This document shows, piece by piece, positions 1-5,378 of a stretch of DNA of 8,666 nucleotides (position 1 is the first letter of the stretch; each line of letters begins with the position of its first letter). Both the position numbers and the translations under genes were made by a program. Origin of the DNA: an uncultured Bacillus sp. (lineage in GTDB: Bacteria > Bacillota > Bacilli > Bacillales > Cytobacillaceae); the NCBI GenBank assembly GCA_937894355.1, contig CALCRD010000548.1, forward strand, positions 1 through 8,666, written 5' to 3'. The notes below the pieces were generated by a model. The model saw only the letters and a program-made list of their open reading frames with translations, searched no databases and was not told the DNA's origin.

Positions 1-2
1 TT

Positions 3-55
3 GAAAAGCGGAAGTGCCCGGGTAGCTGCGTATGAACTTATAGCCCATCGACTGA
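3..55. repeat. Truncated copy of a dispersed intergenic repeat (left copy)
   Basis: This stretch aligns with bases 8506-8559 in the same orientation, at about 47 of 54 aligned positions with one single-base gap. The longest identical run is GCGTATGAACTTATAGC, followed by CATCGACTGA after one mismatch. The opening GAAAAGCGnAAGnGCC resembles a family of short dispersed repeats common between genes in many Bacillus-type genomes; that likeness is from memory. Homology to the right copy stops at base 55, so the distal hairpins and tandem units of that copy are missing here. It lies about 20 bases beyond the spoIIE stop codon. Confidence 0.75.
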
Positions 56-76
56 TTTAAGCTAGTTTGAACAGAG

Positions 77-2551
77 CTAGGCCTTCTTGCGGTATTTTTC
101 TACAGGAATTGAAGCCCATTTCGGGGTATTGTGTTTAATTTTGGACACCACGACCGTCATATCATCATCTATATAATTTGAGCGTGAGCGAATCACCTCT
201 TCAATAATTAAATCAGCTATTTGCTGAGGGTCATCTGTTTGTAATTCCTGCAGCTTTCGTTTCATCCATAAATCATAATTTTCCACATGCTTAGGACCTT
301 CAAAAACACCATCACTCATCATAATTAAAATATCCCCAGCCTTAAGCTGCTCGCCAACTACATCCACTTCAAATTCTTGAAAAATCCCCATTGGCAAATT
401 GCTGGCTTGAATTTTCATAATCTTATTTCCTCTAATAATAAAGCTTGGGGTTGCACTAATTTTTAAAAATTTAGCTGAGGCATCCTGCAAATCAATCATT
501 GCCAGATCAAGGGTTGAAAAAATTTCATCTGTCGTTCGTAAAGACAGTACTGAGTTCACCGACTTAATGGCCACTTTTTCTTCAATCCCTGATTGCAATA
601 TCTTTTGTAATAAGCTCAAAGTTTCCATACTTTCAAGATGGGCCCGTTCGCCATTCCCCATTCCGTCACTAATGGCCACGGCAAACTTACCAAATCCCAA
701 TTCAATTGTGGAATAGCTGTCCCCAGAGACAAAGCCACCATCCTTGGCTGCATGGGAAACACCCGTTTCAACGACATAAGCTTTTGCTGATCGGAATGTG
801 ACATGACTAAAATCAGTTCCGAAAGTAGCACCTTCCTCTGAGTTAACCACAATTGTCTCGCCCAGAATATCGGAAAGCATTGGGGCAATGAGTTTTTCGC
901 ATTCTCCATGCCCATTGGAAAAGGGCACCGTCATATCAATATCTACATTACCCTTGATTAGGCTATAGATTTCCACCTGTTCAATCTGAATTCCAAATTC
1001 CTGGAGTGATTCTAGAATTTGTTCTTCTTGTTTATGATGATTTTCCCTTTCTCTCTGTATTTCCATGGCAAAATTCCCCATTACCTCTGAAACACCTAAT
1101 AGCTGTTCGGCTACTAATTTACGACTTTCTTGAACTTGCTTTTTTAGTTTTTGGTTGGCCTGATAATACATTAACTCCTGACCAATCGCATCATATACTT
1201 TGTTGGAGCGAGAACAATGCTTTTCCCATTCTCGCGATATTTTTTGGGAAACCACCCCATTGTTTTGTTCCATTTCCTGCATAATCTCTTTCATATAGTC
1301 ATAGGTTGTATTAAAGTTCCTTGTCCAGCAAAAATCCTTTTTAAAGCAGGTTTGACAAGTTTTCTCAGTGACATTACTTAAAAAAAAGTCTAACTCATAA
1401 CCATTGTCTTCTGATTTTTCCTGATCTTCATTGGAAACAAAGCTATTCGATAACGCCTGGAAGACATTTGAAAATTGAGAAACCTTCTGTGCCGTTACAT
1501 CGCGCATTTTTCGCATATATTGTTGTTGCTCCTGGGCATACTCTGTTGTTCCGGGGATATGCTTAGCCAGATTAACCGTGAACACCCGAGGAGTAAGGAT
1601 AAAGATTAAGATGGCCACAGCTGTTTCTGATACAGTTTTTAATAGAACTCCGCCACCTTCTCCATACATTCCTACTAAAACAGTTGCAATCAGCAACCCT
1701 AAGGAGACCCCAATTTTCTTTCCTTCCTTAAGCAAACCACCTAGTAATCCAGCGAAAGCAAGAAGGCTCATTTGATAAAAGCTTGAAACATTGGCCAGAC
1801 TTAAGATTAGACCAGTGACTACTCCGACCGTTGACCCTACCGTGGCACCTGCAACAAAAGCAAATAACAGCACTAGGAACCTAGAAATGATATGTTCCAC
1901 TGATAAATCGTAAACAGACCACCCAATTGTTCCTGTCATAATCGATGCAAGCATGATAATCAAACAAACAATTTCTTCCGTTTTTAACGGTTGCCTTCTT
2001 TTATTAATCAATAGCAAGGGGATACTTTGTTGAAATATCAAAGTTAAAATGCTACCTAAGCCAGCCTCAACCCCCGCCATTACTCCTTCATAGATAGAAA
2101 CGTTTTGATCTTCAATAAAACCTTGAAGTAGGTTTCCGATTAATAAAGTAAAAAACACGATGGTTGGGACTACTTTTATATCATTTTTTATCCATCTTTC
2201 GATAAACCGGTAAACTATCAGAAACATGACTGCACTTCCAAAGGTTAAGACAGCGTCGGACATAGATAAAGTTGCAGCGCCCCCCACTAAACCAATGAGA
2301 GCTAAAGGGGCCCGGTCCCTTTTTATTAAATAAACAGCCGCAAAAAATGGCAGGCTAAAAGGTGTTAGTTTTGCTAAAATTAAGGCTCGTCCCAATAGAA
2401 ATCCAATAAATAAGAGAATGAACCCCTTTTTTAATAAAAAAGTTTCTATCTTTACTTGGAATTTAGCAAAACCGCTGAACAGATCTTTTTTTGAACCATT
2501 CATCGTTACTTCTCCGCCAGGTTCAATTAAATTCCGCTCTAACTTTCCCAT
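77..2551 (-). CDS. spoIIE: Stage II sporulation protein E (SpoIIE), PP2C-type serine phosphatase
   Basis: SpoIIE is a membrane-bound phosphatase at the polar sporulation septum. It works with FtsZ in asymmetric division and dephosphorylates SpoIIAA-P, freeing sigma-F in the forespore. Residues about 41-325 form a polytopic membrane region of roughly ten segments with the conserved GRALILAKLTPFSLPFF stretch. A central region follows with a cysteine cluster, CQTCFKKDFCW (C399, C402, C408), and helical segments. The PP2C domain occupies about 585-810, with metal-binding aspartates in SGDSYS (D611), SDGMGNG (D629), MSDG (D747) and IDDDMTV (795-797). The length of 824 residues is full size, and the C-terminal NTPKWASIPV is typical. 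I chose ATG at 2551 because AAGGGAG sits 8 bases upstream; a GTG at 2560 would overlap that site. The gene is intact and stands alone on its transcript within this window. Confidence 0.97.
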   Translation of the reverse strand: MGKLERNLIEPGGEVTMNGSKKDLFSGFAKFQVKIETFLLKKGFILLFIGFLLGRALILAKLTPFSLPFFAAVYLIKRDRAPLALIGLVGGAATLSMSDAVLTFGSAVMFLIVYRFIERWIKNDIKVVPTIVFFTLLIGNLLQGFIEDQNVSIYEGVMAGVEAGLGSILTLIFQQSIPLLLINKRRQPLKTEEIVCLIIMLASIMTGTIGWSVYDLSVEHIISRFLVLLFAFVAGATVGSTVGVVTGLILSLANVSSFYQMSLLAFAGLLGGLLKEGKKIGVSLGLLIATVLVGMYGEGGGVLLKTVSETAVAILIFILTPRVFTVNLAKHIPGTTEYAQEQQQYMRKMRDVTAQKVSQFSNVFQALSNSFVSNEDQEKSEDNGYELDFFLSNVTEKTCQTCFKKDFCWTRNFNTTYDYMKEIMQEMEQNNGVVSQKISREWEKHCSRSNKVYDAIGQELMYYQANQKLKKQVQESRKLVAEQLLGVSEVMGNFAMEIQRERENHHKQEEQILESLQEFGIQIEQVEIYSLIKGNVDIDMTVPFSNGHGECEKLIAPMLSDILGETIVVNSEEGATFGTDFSHVTFRSAKAYVVETGVSHAAKDGGFVSGDSYSTIELGFGKFAVAISDGMGNGERAHLESMETLSLLQKILQSGIEEKVAIKSVNSVLSLRTTDEIFSTLDLAMIDLQDASAKFLKISATPSFIIRGNKIMKIQASNLPMGIFQEFEVDVVGEQLKAGDILIMMSDGVFEGPKHVENYDLWMKRKLQELQTDDPQQIADLIIEEVIRSRSNYIDDDMTVVVSKIKHNTPKWASIPVEKYRKKA

Positions 2552-2559
2552 GAGTTTCA

Positions 2560-2566
2560 CTCCCTT
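2560..2566 (-). promoter_or_regulatory. Ribosome binding site of spoIIE
   Basis: On the minus strand AAGGGAG lies 8 bases before the ATG at 2551. It directly abuts the in-frame GTG at 2560, which leaves no usable spacing, so it favours the ATG and a protein three residues shorter than the longest open frame. Confidence 0.8.
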
Positions 2567-2585
2567 ACTCGTACTATTGCAACCT

Positions 2586-2618
2586 ATTATATACGGGAAG
2601 CCTTTAATATTTTGTCAG
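2586..2618 (-). promoter_or_regulatory. spoIIE promoter, sigma-A type with 21-bp spacer (Spo0A-activated class)
   Basis: On the minus strand a perfect -10 TATAAT (2586-2591) is preceded by CTGACA (2613-2618), 5 of 6 to the -35 consensus, with a 21-bp spacer. No acceptable -35 lies at 16-18 bp. Known Spo0A~P-dependent promoters of spoIIG and spoIIE in B. subtilis have this unusually long spacing and need Spo0A~P to recruit sigma-A polymerase. The start site would be near 2579, about 28 bases before the ATG. Confidence 0.75.
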
Positions 2619-2628
2619 AATCTAACCC

Positions 2629-2651
2629 CTTGACAGATAATTTGTTCGACT
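2629..2651 (-). promoter_or_regulatory. Candidate Spo0A boxes upstream of spoIIE
   Basis: The Spo0A core site is TGTCGAA (TGTCRAA). On the minus strand AGTCGAA (2645-2651, 6 of 7) and TGTCAAG (2629-2635, 6 of 7) lie just upstream of the -35 element. Their position is right for Spo0A activation, but each carries one mismatch and their 16-base offset is not the usual 10-base tandem spacing. The assignment is an inference from position and partial match. Confidence 0.45.
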
Positions 2652-2760
2652 TGTTTCCACGAAAAACTATAAAAACTCTTATGAATATCCATACCCGACC
2701 AATACATGCAACCGAGTTTAGGCATTAAAAGGCGAATCAACTTATTTTACGAAAAATTCG

Positions 2761-2789
2761 TTGACAGATATATTAATCCTCTGTATTAT
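2761..2789 (+). promoter_or_regulatory. Sigma-A promoter of tRNA-Met
   Basis: A perfect -35 TTGACA (2761-2766), a 17-bp spacer and -10 TATTAT (2784-2789, 5 of 6 to TATAAT) point into the tRNA gene. The predicted start near 2796 leaves a 5' leader of about 14 bases for RNase P to remove. The spoIIE promoter faces the other way about 140 bp to the left. Confidence 0.88.
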
Positions 2790-2809
2790 AAATCCTGTGT
2801 CTAAATTAC

Positions 2810-2883
2810 GGCGGTGTAGCTCAGCTGGCTAGAGCATTCGGTTCATACCCGAAAGGTCGTGGGTTCGACTCCCTCCGCCGCTA
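2810..2883 (+). tRNA. tRNA-Met (anticodon CAU)
   Basis: The cloverleaf is complete over 74 nt. The acceptor stem GGCGGTG pairs with CGCCGCT, including G1-U72 and U6-G67 wobbles. The D stem GCTC pairs with GAGC around a 9-nt loop containing GG. The anticodon stem TTCGG pairs with CCGAA around loop TTCATAC, giving CAU, and the T loop is TTCGACT. The discriminator is A73 and no CCA is encoded, as the next bases are TAA. The sequence closely resembles the B. subtilis elongator tRNA-Met, recalled from memory, and lacks the acceptor mismatch and three anticodon-stem G-C pairs expected of an initiator. The T stem (GTGGG with CCCTC) carries a T-T mismatch at positions 50 and 64. No second tRNA follows; in B. 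subtilis I recall a tRNA-Glu beside it. Confidence 0.96.
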
Positions 2884-2942
2884 TAACAAAAAGCTTCGCT
2901 CTCTTTCGGGGCTAATAATCGAAGCAAGCCATAACAGAAAAT

Positions 2943-2987
2943 CAAAAGGGTTGATCCAAAGAGTGTAACTTTGGATCAACCCTTTTG
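2943..2987. terminator. Bidirectional hairpin terminator between tRNA-Met and yabR
   Basis: A perfect 18-bp inverted repeat (2943-2960 with 2970-2987) surrounds a 9-nt loop. The base of the stem is A4 on one side and T4 on the other, so either transcript has U residues at the 3' base, followed by GTACTTTT on plus and ATTTTCTG on minus. It lies 60 bases after the tRNA on plus. It can end the tRNA transcript and act as a second stop for anything coming through yabR. Confidence 0.8.
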
Positions 2988-3042
2988 TACTTTTCCGGCA
3001 TTTTATCCGCACGAGTCAAAAAATTTATCATTTCCTGCTAAA

Positions 3043-3077
3043 CAAAAAAAGACAGGTCTGAAGGAGACATGTCTTTT
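3043..3077 (-). terminator. Intrinsic terminator downstream of yabR
   Basis: On the minus strand AAAAGACA (from 3077) pairs with TGTCTTTT, and an inner AGAC pairs with GTCT around a 5-nt loop, with one A-G mismatch between the two helices. The minus-strand 3' arm runs into seven consecutive T (3050-3044). This is a standard rho-independent stop about 60 bases after the yabR stop codon. Confidence 0.85.
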
Positions 3078-3135
3078 AAGAAGTAAATATATAATAGCCG
3101 TTACAACTGCTTTATGAATATAAACAAGCAACAAG

Positions 3136-3573
3136 TTAGCCTCTTTTGGCTCCTCTTCCACCACGTTTTGATTCGGTATTACGCTTTAATGAGGATAATC
3201 GGTCTTCGCTATCCTTTAAGAAACGAGCCATTTTTGATTCGAAGTTCTCACCTCTGGGATTATTGTTACGGTGATCATTTGGTCTACTCTGACGTGGACG
3301 CTGAGTATAGGATTGTGGTTTAGATTGTTCAACAGGGCGGTCTTTGGCCTTTTTAATTGATAACCCTATTTTTCCATCCTTCTCAACATTTAGAACCTTT
3401 ACTTCAATCATATCTCCAACCTTGAGATGATCATTAATGTCTTTAACGTAATTGTCTGCGACCTCACTAATGTGAACAAGACCAGTCGTACCCTCTGGCA
3501 GTTCCACAAACGCCCCGAAATTAGTAATACCAGTAACCTTTCCATGTAACTTGCTGCCCACTTCGATTGACAT
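3136..3573 (-). CDS. yabR: S1-domain RNA-binding protein YabR
   Basis: This is a small cytoplasmic RNA-binding protein of the YabR/GSP13/CvfD group. A single S1 OB-fold domain covers about residues 5-75, with GSKLHGKVTGITNFGAFVEL, TGLVHISEVA, VGDMIEVKVLNVE and GKIGLSIKKA as its successive strands. A basic, Arg/Asn/Gly-rich disordered linker follows (about 80-108), then FESKMARFLKDSEDRLSSLK and a GGRG-type tail, which is typical of YabR. Related proteins have been tied to translation control and stress adaptation, but the exact role is not settled. It is 145 residues against about 128 in B. subtilis as I recall, the difference being in the linker. The start is ATG, with AAGGAGG 12 bases upstream, a slightly long spacing. 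It follows divIC by 85 bases and has its own promoter there. Confidence 0.93.
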   Translation of the reverse strand: MSIEVGSKLHGKVTGITNFGAFVELPEGTTGLVHISEVADNYVKDINDHLKVGDMIEVKVLNVEKDGKIGLSIKKAKDRPVEQSKPQSYTQRPRQSRPNDHRNNNPRGENFESKMARFLKDSEDRLSSLKRNTESKRGGRGAKRG

Positions 3574-3620
3574 ATAAAAAATGATCCTCCTTAAAATGAT
3601 AAAAAATCAACCTTTTATAT

Positions 3621-3650
3621 ATTATACTGAATGGAAAAAAAACGTGTCAA
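3621..3650 (-). promoter_or_regulatory. Consensus sigma-A promoter of yabR
   Basis: On the minus strand a perfect TTGACA (3645-3650) and a perfect TATAAT (3621-3626) are separated by 18 bp containing a run of eight T. It sits in the divIC-yabR gap. Transcription would start near 3614, leaving a leader of about 40 nt. It implies strong vegetative expression of yabR independent of the upstream genes. Confidence 0.85.
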
Positions 3651-3658
3651 AAAACCAT

Positions 3659-4054
3659 CTATTTGGTTATTTTTTTCTCTTTCTCATCTTCGGGAATGTT
3701 AAAAATAATCTCATTGTCCTCTGATAAGAAATAGTCCCTGCGAGCAAGCTTGGCTATATATTCATCATCATTAAGTTTAATAATTTCTTCTTTGAAAATT
3801 TCCTGATTCGTTTCCAATTCAGCTAATTCCTGTTGAACCTTTTCCTTTTCAGCTTCCTTTTTTTCAAGCGAAGCAGCTTGCGACACTAGTGTTGAAATCA
3901 TAATATAGGCGGCGACAACAACCAACAGACAAAAAAAGGTTAGTCTTCTTATTAGTCGTTTTCGTCTAATTGAAGCATAGGACAATTCAGTTTCATGTTT
4001 TTGAGTTAACTCTGTTTGAATTTTCGCTACATTCCCTCTTCTGGTGGCACTCAT
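3659..4054 (-). CDS. divIC: Cell-division protein DivIC (FtsB-like)
   Basis: DivIC is a bitopic membrane protein of the divisome that associates with FtsL and DivIB and supports septal peptidoglycan synthesis. The cytoplasmic N-terminus (about 1-36) is basic, with the RRKRLIRR stretch before a single membrane segment at about 38-58. An extracellular coiled coil rich in Glu, Lys and Leu follows (about 60-96), then the family signature EYIAKLARRDYFLSEDNEIIF and a charged tail. At 131 residues it is close to the roughly 125 of B. subtilis. It starts with ATG and has a strong AGGAGGTG 8 bases upstream. The yabQ TGA stop is part of that same site, so translation is probably coupled. It is essential or temperature-critical in B. 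subtilis. Confidence 0.96.
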   Translation of the reverse strand: MSATRRGNVAKIQTELTQKHETELSYASIRRKRLIRRLTFFCLLVVVAAYIMISTLVSQAASLEKKEAEKEKVQQELAELETNQEIFKEEIIKLNDDEYIAKLARRDYFLSEDNEIIFNIPEDEKEKKITK

Positions 4055-4062
4055 TGTTGGCG

Positions 4063-4072
4063 CACCTCCTCA
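4063..4072 (-). promoter_or_regulatory. divIC ribosome binding site overlapping the yabQ stop codon
   Basis: The minus-strand string TGAGGAGGTG contains the yabQ stop (TGA, 4072-4070) and a near-perfect Shine-Dalgarno AGGAGGTG (4070-4063), 8 bases before the divIC ATG. Ribosomes finishing yabQ stop on the divIC initiation site. Confidence 0.85.
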
Positions 4073-4702
4073 CTTAGTGTGCTTTTTCCAGCGATTAAGT
4101 ATCGTACTCACATATTTCTTTATTTTCTTAAAAAATCCTGCATTTCTATTATATAACTTCTCGACGTTTTTTTTAATCCTTTTCGGTAATAGTTTCCAAA
4201 GTATTAACAATACCATCCTAATTGGAGCGAAAAGAAGCTTTATAGTCCACCAACTAGCCCTTCCGACAAATTGCACCAAAGCTAGTAAACCCTTTCCGAG
4301 CGCAATAATTAGCGAAATTAGTAGAGTAAAAAGTGATAATATTGGCCTGTAAATAAGGATGAGAAACAGCTTAACAAGAAACTGCCAAATTGACACAATC
4401 CAGGAAATAACTAATTCTAGCACTTTTAAATAAACTCTTTTCATTAGGCTTTGGTAGGCGGCAAATCCACACACCAAAGCGATAAAGATATAAAATCTTA
4501 GCTCGCCTTCGTTCACGATAAAGAGTACATAAAAAATGATTAGCCCCTGCATCAACCAAAATAGGACATCATTCACAAACACAATCCAATGTTTACGTTT
4601 TTCCCGTTTTAGAAACCTATTATAGGTGTCTAAGGCTGCGCCAAAAAAACTCCCCATGCCAATCATTGCAAGCATGGTAATAAATTGTGTAGAAAGTGTC
4701 AT
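4070..4702 (-). CDS. yabQ: Spore cortex protein YabQ, polytopic membrane protein
   Basis: YabQ is an integral membrane protein that in B. subtilis is made under sigma-E in the mother cell, localises around the forespore and is needed for spore cortex formation. The family-typical N-terminus is visible: STQFITMLAMIGMGSFFGAALDTYNRF, then a KREKRK cytoplasmic loop and the WIVFVNDVLFWLMQGLIIFYVL segment. Hydrophobic stretches lie at about 5-24, 40-63, 69-86, 93-117, 120-146 and 152-171, giving five or six membrane passes. The C-terminal 40 residues are strongly basic. At 210 residues it is full length. Its ATG overlaps the yabP stop as ATGA, and no good ribosome binding site precedes it, so expression probably relies on coupling to yabP. 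The biochemical activity is unknown. Confidence 0.93.
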   Translation of the reverse strand: MTLSTQFITMLAMIGMGSFFGAALDTYNRFLKREKRKHWIVFVNDVLFWLMQGLIIFYVLFIVNEGELRFYIFIALVCGFAAYQSLMKRVYLKVLELVISWIVSIWQFLVKLFLILIYRPILSLFTLLISLIIALGKGLLALVQFVGRASWWTIKLLFAPIRMVLLILWKLLPKRIKKNVEKLYNRNAGFFKKIKKYVSTILNRWKKHTK

Positions 4703-5001
4703 CGGAATAACTTGCTAAAGAACCCTTTAGCCTTATCTCCATGCTGTTCATCTAAATAAACCAAATCAAATATTTTCCCTTTGATTGACACAATCCCTTT
4801 ATCGACATCTAGATTCTTCATTTGTAGGTTTTGTCCTCTAATAGCCAAAAAACCCATGACAGTTTCTAAAAGAAATTCCTCATTATCAAAGCTTTCAACT
4901 TGCTTTACGCCAGTAATGTCTAGGATTCTTCTACCTCTCATAATCACATCATGGTCTTGCACGGGTGGTTTATTATGGTTCTGTTCATAATATTGGCTCA
5001 C
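4699..5001 (-). CDS. yabP: Sporulation protein YabP
   Basis: YabP belongs to the YabP/YqfC family of small soluble sporulation proteins. In B. subtilis yabP and yabQ are sigma-E dependent and transcribed together; its molecular role is not known. The conserved core runs from about residue 17: HDVIMRGRRILDITGVKQVESFDNEEFLLET, then GFLAIRGQNLQMKNLDVDKGIVSIKGKI and a Tyr/Phe-containing end. It is 100 residues, normal for the family, with no signal peptide or membrane segment. The start is GTG at 5001, supported by GTGAGGG (5009-5015) 7 bases upstream; the nearby ATG at 5008 is out of frame. It overlaps yabQ by 4 bases and lies 82 bases after yabO, behind a terminator and a sigma-E-like promoter. 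Confidence 0.93.
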   Translation of the reverse strand: MSQYYEQNHNKPPVQDHDVIMRGRRILDITGVKQVESFDNEEFLLETVMGFLAIRGQNLQMKNLDVDKGIVSIKGKIFDLVYLDEQHGDKAKGFFSKLFR

Positions 5002-5039
5002 TATTCATCCCTCACAATCGTTTGTACAGGCCTTTGTAA

Positions 5040-5069
5040 ATATGTATGAAACTGCAAGGTTAAATAGAA
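5040..5069 (-). promoter_or_regulatory. Possible sigma-E promoter of yabP-yabQ
   Basis: On the minus strand CATACATAT (5040-5048) fits the sigma-E -10 consensus CATACAnT at 7 of 8 positions. About 13 bases upstream TTCTATTT (5062-5069) is a poor match to the -35. The known sigma-E dependence of yabPQ in B. subtilis and the terminator just upstream support the call. A start near 5035 would leave a leader of about 34 nt before the GTG. Confidence 0.5.
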
Positions 5070-5101
5070 CAGAAAAGCAGAGGCTAAAACTCAGCCTCTG
5101 C
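5067..5101 (-). terminator. Intrinsic terminator overlapping the yabO stop codon
   Basis: On the minus strand GCAGAGGCT (5101-5093) pairs perfectly with AGCCTCTGC (5085-5077) over 9 GC-rich base pairs with a 7-nt loop, followed by TTTTCTGTTCT. The 5' arm encodes the last Ala-Glu-Ala of YabO, and the TAG stop (5086-5084) straddles the loop and 3' arm. It separates yabM-yabN-yabO from yabP-yabQ-divIC, with readthrough possible. Confidence 0.75.
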
Positions 5102-5353
5102 TCTTCGCTCTTCACTCAATATTGTATACATGTCTGCCGCTTCTTCTTTACGAGAAGACTCTTGAAGTCGCTCAACTTTAACCGTCGTAATTCTTTGACC
5201 GAACTTAACCGTCAGAATATCACCGACCTTAACTGTTGAACTTGCCTTAGCCTGTAGACCATTAATGTCAATTCTGCCCTGATCAGATATTTCTTTGGCA
5301 ACTGTTCGCCGTTTTATTAACCTTGATACTTTTAAAAATTTGTCTAAACGCAC
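5084..5353 (-). CDS. rqcP: Ribosome-associated quality-control protein RqcP (YabO), S4 domain
   Basis: RqcP, formerly YabO and related to Hsp15, is a small S4-domain RNA-binding protein. In B. subtilis it binds split 50S subunits carrying peptidyl-tRNA and works with RqcH in C-terminal alanine tailing of stalled nascent chains. The S4 fold covers about residues 1-62: MRLDKFLKVSRLIKRRTVAKE, then GRIDINGLQAKASSTVKVGDILTV. A short charged tail ends in EEAADMYTILSEERRAEAEF. It is 89 residues, the usual size. The start is GTG at 5353, with AAGGGG (5363-5368) 9 bases upstream; an ATG at 5360 is out of frame. It follows yabN by 25 bases and is probably cotranscribed with it. Confidence 0.95.
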   Translation of the reverse strand: MRLDKFLKVSRLIKRRTVAKEISDQGRIDINGLQAKASSTVKVGDILTVKFGQRITTVKVERLQESSRKEEAADMYTILSEERRAEAEF

Positions 5354-5378
5354 GGGTCATTTCCCCTTCCTCAATCGC

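Noticed and set aside
1006..1284. Plus-strand open frame of 92 codons inside spoIIE
   Set aside because: It is antisense to a fully conserved part of SpoIIE, has no ribosome binding site that stands out, and encodes low-complexity residues typical of a shadow frame. The same applies to the other antisense frames within spoIIE, yabQ, yabP, yabO, yabN and yabM.
2630..2660. TTGACA at 2630-2635 as a second plus-strand promoter
   Set aside because: No -10-like hexamer lies 16-18 bp downstream, where the sequence is GC-containing and unlike TATAAT.
2893..2925. GCTTCG with CGAAGC pairing just after the tRNA
   Set aside because: Only six pairs close a 21-nt unpaired loop with no T tract. The 18-bp hairpin at 2943-2987 is the better terminator.
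3114..3323. Plus-strand open frame overlapping the end of yabR
   Set aside because: It runs antisense through the YabR tail, has no recognisable domain, and sits downstream of terminators with no promoter of its own.
3640..3680. Weak hairpin over the divIC stop (AACCA with TGGTT) followed by T residues
   Set aside because: A 5-bp AT-rich stem is too weak for an intrinsic terminator, and the T run belongs to the -35 region of the yabR promoter.
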